The notes beneath the pieces are model-generated. The model searched no databases. It was not told the origin of the DNA and saw only the letters and a list, made by a program, of their open reading frames with translations. Positions 8,790 through 18,209 of a stretch of DNA of 64,000 bases are shown piece by piece (positions within the stretch are counted from its first letter, which is position 1; the number at the start of each line of letters is the position of its first letter). The stretch spans positions 62,001-126,000 of the forward strand of contig JADGNZ010000008.1 of assembly GCA_017883205.1 (NCBI GenBank). Reading direction: 5' to 3'. This DNA comes from Thermoanaerobaculia bacterium (lineage in GTDB: Bacteria > Acidobacteriota > Thermoanaerobaculia > Gp7-AA8). A program made the position numbers and the translations under genes.

Positions 8790-9665
8790 TCACTCCACTC
8801 CCCACTTGAGGCCGCGATCTCCCGGCACGATGCGCCTCAGCGTGTAGATGTCCATGGAATTCAAGTCGTCGAGATGTTCGGGGAATTCGACGTAGGGATC
8901 CCACACGGCGCTTACAAGCTTTCCCGTGATTCCGTCGCTTGCAGCAGAGGCGAGGAAAAGCGCCAGCTCGGCACCTCGCTCCAAACCGGCGCCCCCGCCC
9001 TCTTTCTGCTTGATTGAACGCTCGTAGAACGACGCACCGACGCGCTCCGGACCCGCAGCAAGCACTTCGTCGAGCAAACGGGTGTTGAGCGCGCCAGGCG
9101 CGATGGAGTTCACGTCGATGTGATCCTCGCGCAACTCCTCGGCCAGCGTCTCCGCAAAGCGTACAACGGCAGCCTTCGACGCCGCATAGGCGCTGATACG
9201 GGGCAGCGGATTCGTGGCTCCTCCGCCCGAGAGTTGGATGATCTTGCCGCCGCCCTGCCGGCGCATGTACGGCACCACGGCTCGGCAAAACAGCACAGAT
9301 CCGAGCAGATTGATTTCAATGGCACGCACCCAGGCAGTCCAGTCGACCTCGTCGATCGACCCCATCGGACCGTAAATGCCTGCATTGTTGACGAGGACAT
9401 CGATTCGGCCGAAGGCGGTGAAGGCAGCCTTGACTACTTTGTCGACATCGGCTTCATTCGCCACGTCGGCGGATTCGGCCACGACGCGAGACTCACCGCC
9501 CGCCAGTTCGACGAGCTCCTGTTGCGCCTGTGCAAGCGCCGTTGCATCGCGCGCACAGATGACCACGGCCGCGCCGGCGGTGACGTAAGCCCGCGCGATG
9601 GCCAGCCCGAGGCCCTGGCTTGCTCCAGTGATGATCGCGGAGCGGCCGGTGAGATCGTAGGTCAT
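8790..9665 (-). CDS. Short-chain dehydrogenase/reductase
   Basis: A 291-residue classical SDR: cofactor loop ITGASQGLGLAIA at residue 11, NNAG at about residue 91, catalytic Ser in QLSGGGATN and Y-x-x-x-K in SAYAASKAAV. The tail is longer than in the usual 250-residue family and ends with a Trp-rich segment. It lies between the membrane hydrolase and a nucleotide-sugar-dehydrogenase-like gene with only a 3-base gap to the latter, so it probably acts on the same sugar. An acidic residue is absent just after the glycine motif but CARD follows the second strand, compatible with NADP(H) use. Confidence 0.85.
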   Translation of the reverse strand: MTYDLTGRSAIITGASQGLGLAIARAYVTAGAAVVICARDATALAQAQQELVELAGGESRVVAESADVANEADVDKVVKAAFTAFGRIDVLVNNAGIYGPMGSIDEVDWTAWVRAIEINLLGSVLFCRAVVPYMRRQGGGKIIQLSGGGATNPLPRISAYAASKAAVVRFAETLAEELREDHIDVNSIAPGALNTRLLDEVLAAGPERVGASFYERSIKQKEGGGAGLERGAELALFLASAASDGITGKLVSAVWDPYVEFPEHLDDLNSMDIYTLRRIVPGDRGLKWGVE

Positions 9666-9668
9666 GGA

Positions 9669-10946
9669 TTAAAGAGCCTTTCCGACGGTTGCGTAGACGA
9701 CGCTCTGATTTTCTGCCAGTTGGCCGCTGAGAAATCGGTTCGCGTCGAGGATGATCTTTCGTCCGCCGAGGGCGTTTGCGATGGAGTCGCCCGCAATAGT
9801 CCGGTATTCGGGCCACTCGGTCATGACGACGAGTGCGGAAGCGCCGCGGGCCGCCTCCAGCGGATCGCCGAAAAGCGCGACGCCGGTGACGTCGATCGAT
9901 TTCACGGCGGGATCGTGCGCGGCAACGCGCGCACCCTCTCCGACCAGCCATCGGCAAAGCTCGATCGCCGATGAACGGCGCAGCGTGTCCGTGCCCGGCT
10001 TGTACGTGAGTCCCCAAACCGCGATACGGACGCCAGCAAGCTCGCCAACCAGATCGCGCAGGCGGCGCGCTGCCCAGCCACGATGGGCGTCATTGCTCGC
10101 TTTCACGCCGCTGATCAGGTTCGTCGGCACGCCATGCTCACGCCCGAGCGCTGACAGAAAGACGACGTCGCGCGCCAGCGTCCCACCTGCGAATGCTCCG
10201 CCCGGCCCGAGGTAGGCTTTCGGTCCGATGCGAGGCTCGCTCTTGAGGCCGCGCTCGACTTCCCTGGCGTCCGCTCCCACCTGTTCGCAGATCGCGGCGA
10301 TTTCATTGATGAACGCAACCGAAGTTGCGAGAAAAGCATTGAGCGCGTGCTTTGTCATTTCCGCCGATTCGACGCTCATCCACTCGATGCGAGCCGTGAA
10401 TGGCGCCAGAAGCTCCGCGACGCGTGGCCGGTCGCGCTCGTCGCGCACTCCGGCGACGACGCGATCCGGTTTCGTGAATGTTTCGATCGCTTTGCCGAGC
10501 CGGAGGTTCTCTGGCGAATAACCAAAGCTGACTCCGCGGCCGGCAGCGCGTCGCTCGAGCTCACCCGTCGAACCGACCGGGAGCTGCGACGAGATGAGAA
10601 CGAGCGCGCCCGTTGCGACGTGCGGAAGAATCGACTCGACGGAGCGAAGGACGAAGTCGACGTCGGCACTGTCGTCGTCATCGACGGGCGTGTCGTACGC
10701 GATCCAGACAATCTCGGCGTCCCGCAACGCGTCCGCCGCATCGGCAGTAAATCGCAGGCGCCCTTCTTCGGCAACGCGTGTCACCAAGTCCGCAAGGCCC
10801 GGCTCGGAGACGGGAGGCTCATTGCGAGCAAGCGCCTCGATCGTCTGCTCGTTCGCATCCCAACCGACAACCTTGTGGCCTCCCGATGCCAGACAGGCCG
10901 CAGTCACCGTGCCGAGGTGCCACAGCCCGGCCACACAGACCTTCAA
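9669..10946 (-). CDS. UDP-glucose/GDP-mannose dehydrogenase-like protein lacking the catalytic Cys
   Basis: A 425-residue protein with all three domains of the nucleotide-sugar dehydrogenase family: N-terminal NAD fold (VCVAGLWHLGTVTA), GYSPENLRLGKAI in the middle, and the C-terminal domain starting AVWGLTYKPGTDTLRRS. The active-site segment that should read like GGSCFPKD instead reads FAGGTLARDV. The cysteine that forms the thiohemiacetal is absent and the lysine is arginine. It therefore may not carry out the normal four-electron oxidation to a uronic acid. It overlaps the downstream-strand epimerase gene by four bases (ATGA at 10943-10946). Confidence 0.8.
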   Translation of the reverse strand: MKVCVAGLWHLGTVTAACLASGGHKVVGWDANEQTIEALARNEPPVSEPGLADLVTRVAEEGRLRFTADAADALRDAEIVWIAYDTPVDDDDSADVDFVLRSVESILPHVATGALVLISSQLPVGSTGELERRAAGRGVSFGYSPENLRLGKAIETFTKPDRVVAGVRDERDRPRVAELLAPFTARIEWMSVESAEMTKHALNAFLATSVAFINEIAAICEQVGADAREVERGLKSEPRIGPKAYLGPGGAFAGGTLARDVVFLSALGREHGVPTNLISGVKASNDAHRGWAARRLRDLVGELAGVRIAVWGLTYKPGTDTLRRSSAIELCRWLVGEGARVAAHDPAVKSIDVTGVALFGDPLEAARGASALVVMTEWPEYRTIAGDSIANALGGRKIILDANRFLSGQLAENQSVVYATVGKAL

Positions 10947-11899
10947 CCGCGTACCTCATAGACCCACGGATTGGCTCGGAGATAGTCGAGCGTGCGGATG
11001 ACGCCATCGCGGATCGTGACTTTCGGCGTCCATCCGAGGCTTCGGATTTTCGAACAGTCCAGAAAGATGAAGGGGCTGTCGCCGACCCACCCGCGCTCGC
11101 CACCACCATACGACAGCCGCGGCTTCACGCCGAGGCTCTCCGTGATCCAGCCGATGGACTGGTTGACCTCGCAGTATTCGTCCGTGCCGAGGTTGTAAAC
11201 GTGGACGCACGACGCCGGATGCTGCATCGCAAGAAGGATCGCGTCGATGCAGTCCTGGATGTAGAGATACGACTTGCGCTGGCGGCCATTGCCGAGAACA
11301 CGCAGCTCGTCGGGATTCTCGCGGAGACTGCGGTAGAAATCGAAAATGTGGCCATGCGAGTAACGCTCGCCGAGGATCGAAACGAACCGGAAGATATAGC
11401 CCTCGAACCCATAGCCTTCGCAGTAGGCCTGAATCAAACTCTCACCAGCGAGCTTCGACGCGCCGTAGAGGGACGTCTGGAGGGGGAAGGCAACGTTCTC
11501 GGGAGTCGGAAACTGACTCGGCTCGCCATAGATCGAACCCGTTGAAGAAAAGGCGATGCGCTTCACACCGGTGGCGCGCATTGCCTCGAGCACGTTGAAC
11601 GTCGCGATCGTGTTCTGCTCGAGGTCTCTCTTCGGATGATCGAGTCCGAAGCGGACGTCTGCGTTGGCGGCAAAGTGAAACACGACGTCGCATCCCGACA
11701 TCGCCGCGCTGAGCCGCGGCAGATCGAGCACGTCGCCGTGCACCATGCAGAACGCGTCGGAGTGGTGGGCATGGACCAGAAAGCGTTCCTGCCCAGTGGA
11801 GAAGTTGTCGTAGCCGACCACTTCGTGGCCATCGTCAAGAAGACGATCGACGACGTTGCTTCCGATGAAACCGGCAGCGCCGGTGACGAATGTCTTCAT
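10943..11899 (-). CDS. NAD-dependent nucleotide-sugar epimerase/dehydratase (extended SDR)
   Basis: A 318-residue extended SDR. It begins [20 protein letters not shown], has the family's SSTGSIYGE (catalytic Ser/Thr) and YGASKLAGE (Tyr-x-x-x-Lys), and RKSYLYIQDC near residue 210. This layout is that of UDP-glucose 4-epimerase relatives. The start at 11899 is chosen because upstream sequence in the same frame looks non-coding and there is a 121-base gap to the next gene. It is coupled by four bases to the dehydrogenase-like gene that follows. The substrate sugar is not evident. Confidence 0.87.
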   Translation of the reverse strand: MKTFVTGAAGFIGSNVVDRLLDDGHEVVGYDNFSTGQERFLVHAHHSDAFCMVHGDVLDLPRLSAAMSGCDVVFHFAANADVRFGLDHPKRDLEQNTIATFNVLEAMRATGVKRIAFSSTGSIYGEPSQFPTPENVAFPLQTSLYGASKLAGESLIQAYCEGYGFEGYIFRFVSILGERYSHGHIFDFYRSLRENPDELRVLGNGRQRKSYLYIQDCIDAILLAMQHPASCVHVYNLGTDEYCEVNQSIGWITESLGVKPRLSYGGGERGWVGDSPFIFLDCSKIRSLGWTPKVTIRDGVIRTLDYLRANPWVYEVRG

Positions 11900-12020
11900 T
11901 GTTCGGAGTCGTTGGGCCCGCCGCCAGAAGGCGCGGACATTCGATCGCTCGTGGTGATCCGGGTCGATCGAAAATCGGGCGCGATGGCTGGCATCGCGCC
12001 CGAAGTGGAGGGCGAAGAAC

Positions 12021-12950
12021 TTACTGCAGCGAGAGCAGCACGAGGATTTCTCCTCGGCCGGACGCCAGAGGCTCAAGCGCCTTGCCGAGTACCGTACCAG
12101 GCTGATGGAACTTGCGGCCGTTGATTTCCATCGGTTCGGAGCGCATGGCGACGCCGAGCTCATCGCTGGTGACCAGAAGATCGCCGACGTGGATGCCGCT
12201 CTGCTTCGCGTCAACCATCACCTTGACACGGCCGGTGGTCGCGATTGCCGCTTTCCCTTCGCCAGCCCTGCCGAGAATGACGCCCGGCTGTGCCGACACC
12301 ACGCCGGCTACGCCTGTGTCGTAGGCCTGCGAAGAGGGCATCACTTCATTCGAAACGGCGGGATTGAGGACGACCACCGTGCCCGGTGTAACCTTCGTGG
12401 TGGTGGGGACCCACTCCGCGATATCCTGGTACACCGCCCCGATCACGCTGGCTGCCGTGATGGAACCACTCACATTCACGTTGCCGACGACGTCGAGCTT
12501 CGCGGCGGGGGCAATCGTTCCGATGCCGAGGTTGCCGGTGGTCGTAAACGTGTACAGAGGCTGAAAGTTGTTGCCGATTTGGAAATCTGTGCCAGGGACG
12601 TAAATCCCCATACCCATGATCCAGTTGTCTACACCGTTCGTGCGAAAGTTGAGGTTGGCGCCAGAGTTCGCGTTCCCGCGATCCATGATGAACGCTGCGA
12701 GGGCGGTGCCCGAGGCCCCACCTGTATTCGTTGACTTGACTCCAAAAAAAGCGTTCCCCGTGTTAAAAACACTCATCGTGTTTGGTGCAGGGTTGGTCGT
12801 TCCGATACCGACGAACGTGGCGGACGTCGCATAGAGTTGGTTGCCGTTCGGCGTCCACTGGGCCGAAGCTGTCGGGCCGATCACGGACATGGCAAGGAGT
12901 GCGATGGCGACGAGCCCGGCTCTGTTCAGCGTTGTACGAAAATTTTTCAT
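12021..12950 (-). CDS. Secreted surface protein with tail-fibre-like repeats
   Basis: A 309-residue protein with a signal peptide (MKNFRTTLNRAG, then a hydrophobic run ending SAQ). The middle contains VGIGTTNPAPNTMSVFN and LGIGTIAPAAKLDVVGN, short beta-helical repeats seen in tail-fibre and adhesin-like proteins. From residue about 185 it has a compact domain starting YQDIAEWVP and including VAGVVSAQPG and TGRVKVMVDAK, recurrent in surface proteins of Acidobacteriota-like genomes. The AAGGGGCC ribosome site lies before the ATG at 12950. A TATGAT-like hexamer at 13001-13006 on the minus strand could be its -10 box. Its function is unknown; exported and possibly cell-surface. Confidence 0.72.
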   Translation of the reverse strand: MKNFRTTLNRAGLVAIALLAMSVIGPTASAQWTPNGNQLYATSATFVGIGTTNPAPNTMSVFNTGNAFFGVKSTNTGGASGTALAAFIMDRGNANSGANLNFRTNGVDNWIMGMGIYVPGTDFQIGNNFQPLYTFTTTGNLGIGTIAPAAKLDVVGNVNVSGSITAASVIGAVYQDIAEWVPTTTKVTPGTVVVLNPAVSNEVMPSSQAYDTGVAGVVSAQPGVILGRAGEGKAAIATTGRVKVMVDAKQSGIHVGDLLVTSDELGVAMRSEPMEINGRKFHQPGTVLGKALEPLASGRGEILVLLSLQ

Positions 12951-13067
12951 TGATGGCCCCTTCGTGTGACGCAATTTGGGTTTACGTGTGTGGACTCATG
13001 ATCATACAACATTTCCCTCAACCTGCGCGCGGAGGTCAAAAAAGGTCGAAGCGCTGCGTTTGCCATC

Positions 13068-13620
13068 CCACGCCTGTTCCAGCGAGCACAACCCACGCTG
13101 TTCGAACGACGAGAAGCTTGAAGTCGAGCCAAGCCCAGGAGGTCCCTCCTGACCCAGTCATCGAAGTTGGAGATGCGTTGCGACCGCTCACGCGCCAGAG
13201 ATAGGCCAGTCCGGACCGCACGCTGAGTTTGCGCTTGTGTCAGAATCCGTAACCATCGGGCTCGTGGGGGAAGGCTGGGGGGGGACAGACGAGGGACATG
13301 CCGCCCTTGAGAACGCTTCCGAGCTGCGGCAATTCATTCAGATTGAACTTGCGCAGGAAACGACCTAACCTGGTAACACGCGGGTCGTTCTTGGTCTTGA
13401 AGACCGGCCCAGTCATCTCATTGCTTTCCAGCAGGCCCTGGCGCCGCTCGTCTGCACCAATCTTCATGGTCGTGAACTTCTATCCCGTGAGGCGCATGCC
13501 GTTCCGTCTCACCACATTCCAACGGTAGAAAACAGGCAGCCGGCGGTCGCTCAGTTGACCGCAATCGCGATCAATGTGAACAGCGGAAACTGCAATACCA
13601 GGCCATCGTCGAAACGACGA
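13068..13620 (-). pseudogene. Decayed copy of the 3' half of the sugar-transferase gene
   Basis: On the minus strand this stretch matches 14660-15235, the C-terminal half of the intact polyprenyl glycosylphosphotransferase. Shared peptides include [15 protein letters not shown] and [12 protein letters not shown]. The copy is dead: the TGG of the GYGFW segment has become TGA (stop at 13240), conserved GPRPAFPHE has become CPPPAFPHE, the frame shifts between about 13140 and 13200, and the original stop is lost. There is no 5' half. The match ends near 13620, just before the repeat-protein gene. It is the relic of a partial duplication or of recombination between two sugar-transferase genes. Confidence 0.85.
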
Positions 13621-13645
13621 TTCCGGAACTGCGTCGTTACTCACA

Positions 13646-14584
13646 TCACCGCGGTAATCGCGATAGACCAACTGCCAGCAGGGTGATCGCTACCAATAGG
13701 GTTGCCACATCGTTGAACAGAGGGATTGCTGGCACGCTCGTTAGCCCATATTGCATCTCGGCTAGTGCGCCGGTCACATGTGAAAATGCACCTCCGGTCA
13801 CGTTGACCGTAAACAACTCGCCACCATTCGAGACAAAAAAGTATCGCCTGCCCACGGGATCAAAGGCCGCTGCGGGACTAGCGTACCCGGCCAGACCCGT
13901 GTCAGCGATGAGAGCCGGAATTCCGGTAGCCGGGCTCATCGCATAGATGCCGACGTTTCCAGTGCCGGGTACAAAGCGGATCCCATAAAGATTGGCAGTC
14001 AGCGGATCGTACTGAGGTTCGGCCATCGAACCGGTCACGTGCGTGACTCCACCGCTGGCCACGTTGACCGTAAACAACTCGCCACCATTCGAGACAAAAA
14101 AGTATCGTCTGCCCACTGGATCAAAGGCCGCCGCGGGACTAGCGTACCCCGTCACACCCGTGTCAGCGATGAGAACCGGAATTCCGGTAGCCGGGCTCAT
14201 CGCATAGATGCCGACGTTTCCAGAGCCGGGTACAAAGCGCATCCCATAAAGATTGGCAGTCAGAGGATCGTACTGAAGTTCGGCCATCGAACCGGTCACG
14301 TGCGTGACTCCACCGCTGGCCACGTTGACCGTAAACAACTCGCCGCTATTCGAGACAAAAAAGTATCGCCTGCCCACGGGATCAAAGGCCGCCGCAGGAC
14401 TAGCGTACCCCGTCAGACCCGTGTCAGTGATGAGCGTCGCGACGCCAGTCGCAGGATCGATGGAGTAGATGCCGACGTTTCCTGACGCAGGCACAAAACG
14501 GAGGCCGTAAATAGTCTGCGCCACAACTGGTATCGGAAGAGCTATTGCGATAACGATAGCCACTCGGAGACACAGAATTCTCAT
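13646..14584 (-). CDS. Secreted protein of three near-identical 87-residue repeats with a C-terminal membrane anchor
   Basis: A 312-residue protein. A signal peptide ends PVVAQ; then come three tandem repeats of 87 residues containing GNVGIYAM, GYASPAAAFDPVGRRYFFVSN and GELFTVNV. The DNA repeats have an exact 261-bp period (13819, 14080, 14341) with few substitutions, so they are recent or being homogenised. The pattern suggests beta-propeller-like blades of a WD/NHL kind. The end, IPLFNDVATLLVAI plus LSRLPR, is a short motif, hydrophobic helix and basic tail, like IPTL/PEP-CTERM sorting signals. The start at 14584 has a GGAG site; MLDK at 14620 is an alternative. No exosortase gene is in the window. 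Confidence 0.72.
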   Translation of the reverse strand: MRILCLRVAIVIAIALPIPVVAQTIYGLRFVPASGNVGIYSIDPATGVATLITDTGLTGYASPAAAFDPVGRRYFFVSNSGELFTVNVASGGVTHVTGSMAELQYDPLTANLYGMRFVPGSGNVGIYAMSPATGIPVLIADTGVTGYASPAAAFDPVGRRYFFVSNGGELFTVNVASGGVTHVTGSMAEPQYDPLTANLYGIRFVPGTGNVGIYAMSPATGIPALIADTGLAGYASPAAAFDPVGRRYFFVSNGGELFTVNVTGGAFSHVTGALAEMQYGLTSVPAIPLFNDVATLLVAITLLAVGLSRLPR

Positions 14585-14655
14585 GCAGGCTCCGTTCGGA
14601 CAGCGCATTTTATCCAACAAAGACAGTGGCTACCCATCTGGTTTCGAAGGGACAT

Positions 14656-16128
14656 CTACGAGCCTGTTCCAGCGAGCACAACCCATGCCGTTCGCACGAA
14701 GATCTTGAAGTCGAGCCAAAGCGACCAGTTGTCGATGTATTGGAGGTCCATCCTGACCCAGTCGTCAAAGTTGGAGATGGCGTTGCGCCCGCTTACCTGC
14801 CAGAGACAGGTCAGTCCAGGACGGACGCTGAGTTTGCGCTTGTGCCAGAATCCGTAGCCATCGAGCTCGTGAGGGAAAGCCGGGCGGGGACCGACGAGGG
14901 ACATGTCGCCTTTGAGAACGCTCCAGAGCTGGGGCAACTCATTCAGGCTGAACTTGCGCAGGAACCGGCCCAGCCTGGTCACGCGCGGGTCATTCCTGAT
15001 TTTGAAGACCGGCCCGCTCATCTCATTGCTGGCCAGCAGCTCCTGACGCCGCTCGTCCGCATCGATTTTCATAGTCGTGAACTTGTATCCCGTGAAGCGC
15101 ACACCGTTCCGCCCCACCACATTCCAACGGTAGAAAACGGGGAACCTGCGGTCGCTCAGTTTGATCGCAATCGCGATCACTGCGAACAACGGAAACAACA
15201 ACACCAGGGCCATCGCTGAGACGACGACGTCGATCAACCGCTTGAAAAAGAGTGCATCAGAATCGAAATGCCGCGGCACGAGGACGACGCAGGGCAGGTG
15301 AAGAAGGCTGTACGGGTAGATGGCGTGAAGAACCTGCGTCTTCCCGGCCAGCAACGATTCCGGGACGATCCGGAGCAGAATGCCGAGCATGTCGCAGTTT
15401 TCGATGACCGCGTTCATCCATTCGGCGGTGCCGTTTGGTTGGACGGCGATCACCTCATCAACGTGCCGGGAGATGAGAACGCTGCTCAAGTCGGCCACGG
15501 CTCCGACGTGCGGCGATCGAGGCGCATCATGCAGCACAGGCACATCGGCGGGAACGCTCAAGTAGCCGCAAATCGCGTACTCCGCCGGCTCAACGCTCTC
15601 GTCGAAATACCTTTCCAGCCAGAGCACCACGCGCAGCGGTCCGACCACGAGAACCTTCTTCTGATAGTACCCAGAATCCCGGCGGCGCCTGAAATATTGT
15701 CTAAGCGCGCTTCGAAAACTACCCAGGCAAATGCCCGAAAGCACGATGAACGCGATGACAAAGAGCCGGCTCCACTCTCGTTCTTTTCCCAGGAAGAGAA
15801 CGAGCGTTACAACGCCCGCGCCACACAACGGCGCAAACAAAGAACTGAGCCAAACACGGGTACGGCTTTGTTCCAGGATCGCTTGATAGCCGCCGCTCAC
15901 CCCCAGCGCGACAATCGTCGTTACTCCCGCGATGACGATTGCCCAAAGGATCTCCTGCGGTCTGGGAAGGGCACCGGTGCCAGCCTCGGGACGAAGTGCC
16001 GGCGGAACCCAGCCAAAACTCATCTGGTCGACGATTCGATGCGCTTCCGGCCAAACCGTATACGCAATCGCGAATCCCAAAGCCACTATGGCGAAGTCGA
16101 GAGCCCAGAAGAGACGGCGTGGAATCAT
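14656..16128 (-). CDS. Exopolysaccharide polyprenyl glycosylphosphotransferase (WbaP/WcaJ type)
   Basis: A 490-residue membrane enzyme. About four or five N-terminal helices are followed by a CoA-binding-like domain ([19 protein letters not shown]) and the C-terminal bacterial sugar-transferase domain: a re-entrant helix preceded by [12 protein letters not shown], then [20 protein letters not shown], the [14 protein letters not shown] motif, and [14 protein letters not shown]. It transfers a sugar 1-phosphate to undecaprenyl phosphate, the first step of repeat-unit assembly. The start at 16128 precedes the first helix; a longer form from 16173 would overlap the upstream gene. A broken copy of its 3' half lies at 13068-13620. 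Confidence 0.9.
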   Translation of the reverse strand: MIPRRLFWALDFAIVALGFAIAYTVWPEAHRIVDQMSFGWVPPALRPEAGTGALPRPQEILWAIVIAGVTTIVALGVSGGYQAILEQSRTRVWLSSLFAPLCGAGVVTLVLFLGKEREWSRLFVIAFIVLSGICLGSFRSALRQYFRRRRDSGYYQKKVLVVGPLRVVLWLERYFDESVEPAEYAICGYLSVPADVPVLHDAPRSPHVGAVADLSSVLISRHVDEVIAVQPNGTAEWMNAVIENCDMLGILLRIVPESLLAGKTQVLHAIYPYSLLHLPCVVLVPRHFDSDALFFKRLIDVVVSAMALVLLFPLFAVIAIAIKLSDRRFPVFYRWNVVGRNGVRFTGYKFTTMKIDADERRQELLASNEMSGPVFKIRNDPRVTRLGRFLRKFSLNELPQLWSVLKGDMSLVGPRPAFPHELDGYGFWHKRKLSVRPGLTCLWQVSGRNAISNFDDWVRMDLQYIDNWSLWLDFKIFVRTAWVVLAGTGS

Positions 16129-16141
16129 AGGAGGTCGAGGC

Positions 16142-16888
16142 TCATGTGCGCCGTTTGCCCATGCCCGCGGCATAGGCCACGAGTTGCGCCAGATACAACG
16201 GAAAGCCGAACAAATATCGCTTCCAGAGACGCCGCGGCTCCGTCAAAAGACGGTATGCCCAGTTGAGTCGCAGACGGGTGATCATGGGCGGGTAGCAATC
16301 CGCACGCCGTGCGAGGTGATCGAAATATCCCCCCACCGCCCAGATCACAGGCGCCGCAATCTCCTTGGCATGGCGCGCAATCCACTCCTCCTGCTTGGGC
16401 TGACCCATACCGACGACCAGCACGTCCGCACCGGTCGCGTTTATTTTCTCGATGACCCCTTGAGACTCCTCAATGCGGAAATAGCCATCGTGCGTTCCCG
16501 CCAGAGCGAGCTCAGGAAACATTTCGCCAACTCGATCCGACGCCGCGCCAATTACGTCTGGCGCGCCGCCGAGAAGAAATACGCGCCAGCGATTGACGGT
16601 CGCGACGCGAAGAAACTCCGGGACGCTGTAGTCCCCAGCCATGCGATTTGACATGCTAAGTCCGACACCAAAGAGTGGCGATGCATAGATGACGGCGATG
16701 CCGTCTGGAGCGACAATTGAGAATGAGTCGAAAGCCGCACGACTCTCTGGGTTCGCCCGGAGACAATTTGCAGTATGGAAGCCGTAATACGTTACAGTGA
16801 GTTTGCGGCCCGAAAGAATAGCATCGCTCATTCGGTCAACGAGATTCCGAACATCGAGCCTGGTGAGGCGCACACCCAGGAATTTCAT
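16142..16888 (-). CDS. WecG/TagA/CpsF family glycosyltransferase
   Basis: A 248-residue protein with the family hallmarks: YYGFHTANCLRANPE near residue 35, IVAPDGIAVIYAS with the catalytic-type Asp, VFLLGGAPDV, GMGQPKQEEWIARH and the C-terminal RLRLNWAYRLLTEPRRLWKRY. These enzymes add the second sugar (for example ManNAc or ManNAcA) onto a polyprenyl-diphosphate-linked sugar, so it fits directly after the sugar transferase encoded 14 bases downstream. Its ATG overlaps the stop of the preceding remnant by four bases (ATGA), which suggests the remnant was once a functional coupled gene. Confidence 0.88.
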   Translation of the reverse strand: MKFLGVRLTRLDVRNLVDRMSDAILSGRKLTVTYYGFHTANCLRANPESRAAFDSFSIVAPDGIAVIYASPLFGVGLSMSNRMAGDYSVPEFLRVATVNRWRVFLLGGAPDVIGAASDRVGEMFPELALAGTHDGYFRIEESQGVIEKINATGADVLVVGMGQPKQEEWIARHAKEIAAPVIWAVGGYFDHLARRADCYPPMITRLRLNWAYRLLTEPRRLWKRYLFGFPLYLAQLVAYAAGMGKRRT

Positions 16889-17132
16889 TGCTTCCGAACT
16901 CGCGCAGATTCATCCCGCGCCGAAATCAAGCGTAAGTAGGTCGCGCTCATAGCATCCGCCATACCTTGAACCGAATAGCCGCCGAGCGGCATCGCATGCG
17001 AACCCTCGTAAAAACGGGTGCCGATCGCACACGGGAACGCACTTGCCGCGAAACACGTGCCCGACGGTGTCGCGCTGTCGTAGTCGAGCATCACTTCGCA
17101 ATCAATAAGCGCGGAGCGGCGTCCCACGAGCC
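16885..17132 (-). pseudogene. Remnant of a glycosyltransferase C-terminus (probable)
   Basis: Between the methyltransferase stop at 17133 and WecG is an open frame whose last 80 codons end in an ATGA overlap with WecG. Its sequence has YDSATPSGTCFAASAFPCAIGTR, reminiscent of the Y-x-SA-x-x-SG and A-x-AF-x-x-P-x-I-x-T pattern in donor-binding domains of GT4 enzymes, then GGYSVQGMADAM. No N-terminal domain exists upstream because the methyltransferase gene occupies that place. I read it as the tail of a glycosyltransferase truncated when the methyltransferase arrived. A short real gene of 104 residues starting at 17199 remains possible. Confidence 0.4.
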
Positions 17133-18035
17133 TTATTTCGTCCTGATCCAGAATGAACAACCGTGCGTTTCGACGTTTTTCATTTGTTCTTTCGCCCACA
17201 GAGGCGCAAGAATGCTTCGGAGATCGTTATCGTGACTGATGAACGTATTCGGCAAGACGATTTCGAATCTGCTGCCCTTCGCTAGAAGGTACGCAGCCAG
17301 CACATATTGCTCGGAATAGTACCTGTCGATCCAATCGTCGGGATAGTCGTATGGAAGTGCCACATCGTGTATCTCCACCAACACGCCGGGCTTTAATATG
17401 GGGAGCACATCGAGCAACAACGTTGTCGCATCCGAGTTCATCAGCACTCTGTGTGAATTGTCGATATACAGAATATCGTTGCGTCCAAGCTGGTCAAACA
17501 TATCCACACCGACACTCTCGACAGGTTGCCGGATGTTTTCGTCACAAATGGCGGCCACATCCGCACGCGGGCACGGATCGATGGATATAATTCTCGTTGC
17601 CAGCCCGTGATCACGTATCGCCTGCCGGGCAAACTTGGTTGAATTTCCCGACCCTACTTCGATGTAGCAGCGCGGCTTGTTAATCGCGATAAAACTATAC
17701 AACGCGACTCCATCCAGCGCCGGCATCCACCCATTAAGCCAAAATGGGGCCGTCGCTGAAGTATCTGCCACCGGCAGCTCGGAGATGCTGAGAAAATACT
17801 CCATGAACGGTAGGAACGATTGGAGATGCGATGCATACGTCGCCTTGTTCTGATTGATGATGTCGTACAACCCCGAATGTGGATTGTCCTCAGTCCAACG
17901 CCTTTTTGAATCGATGGGGTAGTCGAGCACCACAACTTTGTCAGGCGAGAAGCCGCATGCAATCGTCCGTAGCAGCACGGAAAGCCTTCGATGCTTTTTT
18001 AGCTGTTTTACGACAACATCTCTGACTCTTAGCAT
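17133..18035 (-). CDS. Class I SAM-dependent methyltransferase
   Basis: A 300-residue protein with a SAM-binding loop CYIEVGSGNSTKFA near residue 118, ISIDPCPRADVA (acidic residue after strand 2), DILYIDNSHRVL and GVLVEIHDVALPYDYPDDW. These features match Methyltransf_24-like enzymes found in polysaccharide loci and acting on sugars. Its codon use looks less GC-biased than its neighbours, and it overlaps the degraded end of another gene, both consistent with a later arrival. A 174-base spacer separates it from the preceding gene; I see no clear terminator there. Confidence 0.75.
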   Translation of the reverse strand: MLRVRDVVVKQLKKHRRLSVLLRTIACGFSPDKVVVLDYPIDSKRRWTEDNPHSGLYDIINQNKATYASHLQSFLPFMEYFLSISELPVADTSATAPFWLNGWMPALDGVALYSFIAINKPRCYIEVGSGNSTKFARQAIRDHGLATRIISIDPCPRADVAAICDENIRQPVESVGVDMFDQLGRNDILYIDNSHRVLMNSDATTLLLDVLPILKPGVLVEIHDVALPYDYPDDWIDRYYSEQYVLAAYLLAKGSRFEIVLPNTFISHDNDLRSILAPLWAKEQMKNVETHGCSFWIRTK

Positions 18036-18209
18036 ATTGGTTGTTATCCCTGATCCATCGCCATCAATCAGGGGATTGTGACGTGCATCGACGAAGAATC
18101 GAAATTGCCTCGGTTAACAGCGTCGCAAGGTCGGCTCACTGCATGTGCCCGCCACGCTCCCAACGCGGAAACCACCCCAACGCCGGGCTCAGTATTTTCC
18201 GTTGTCTCC

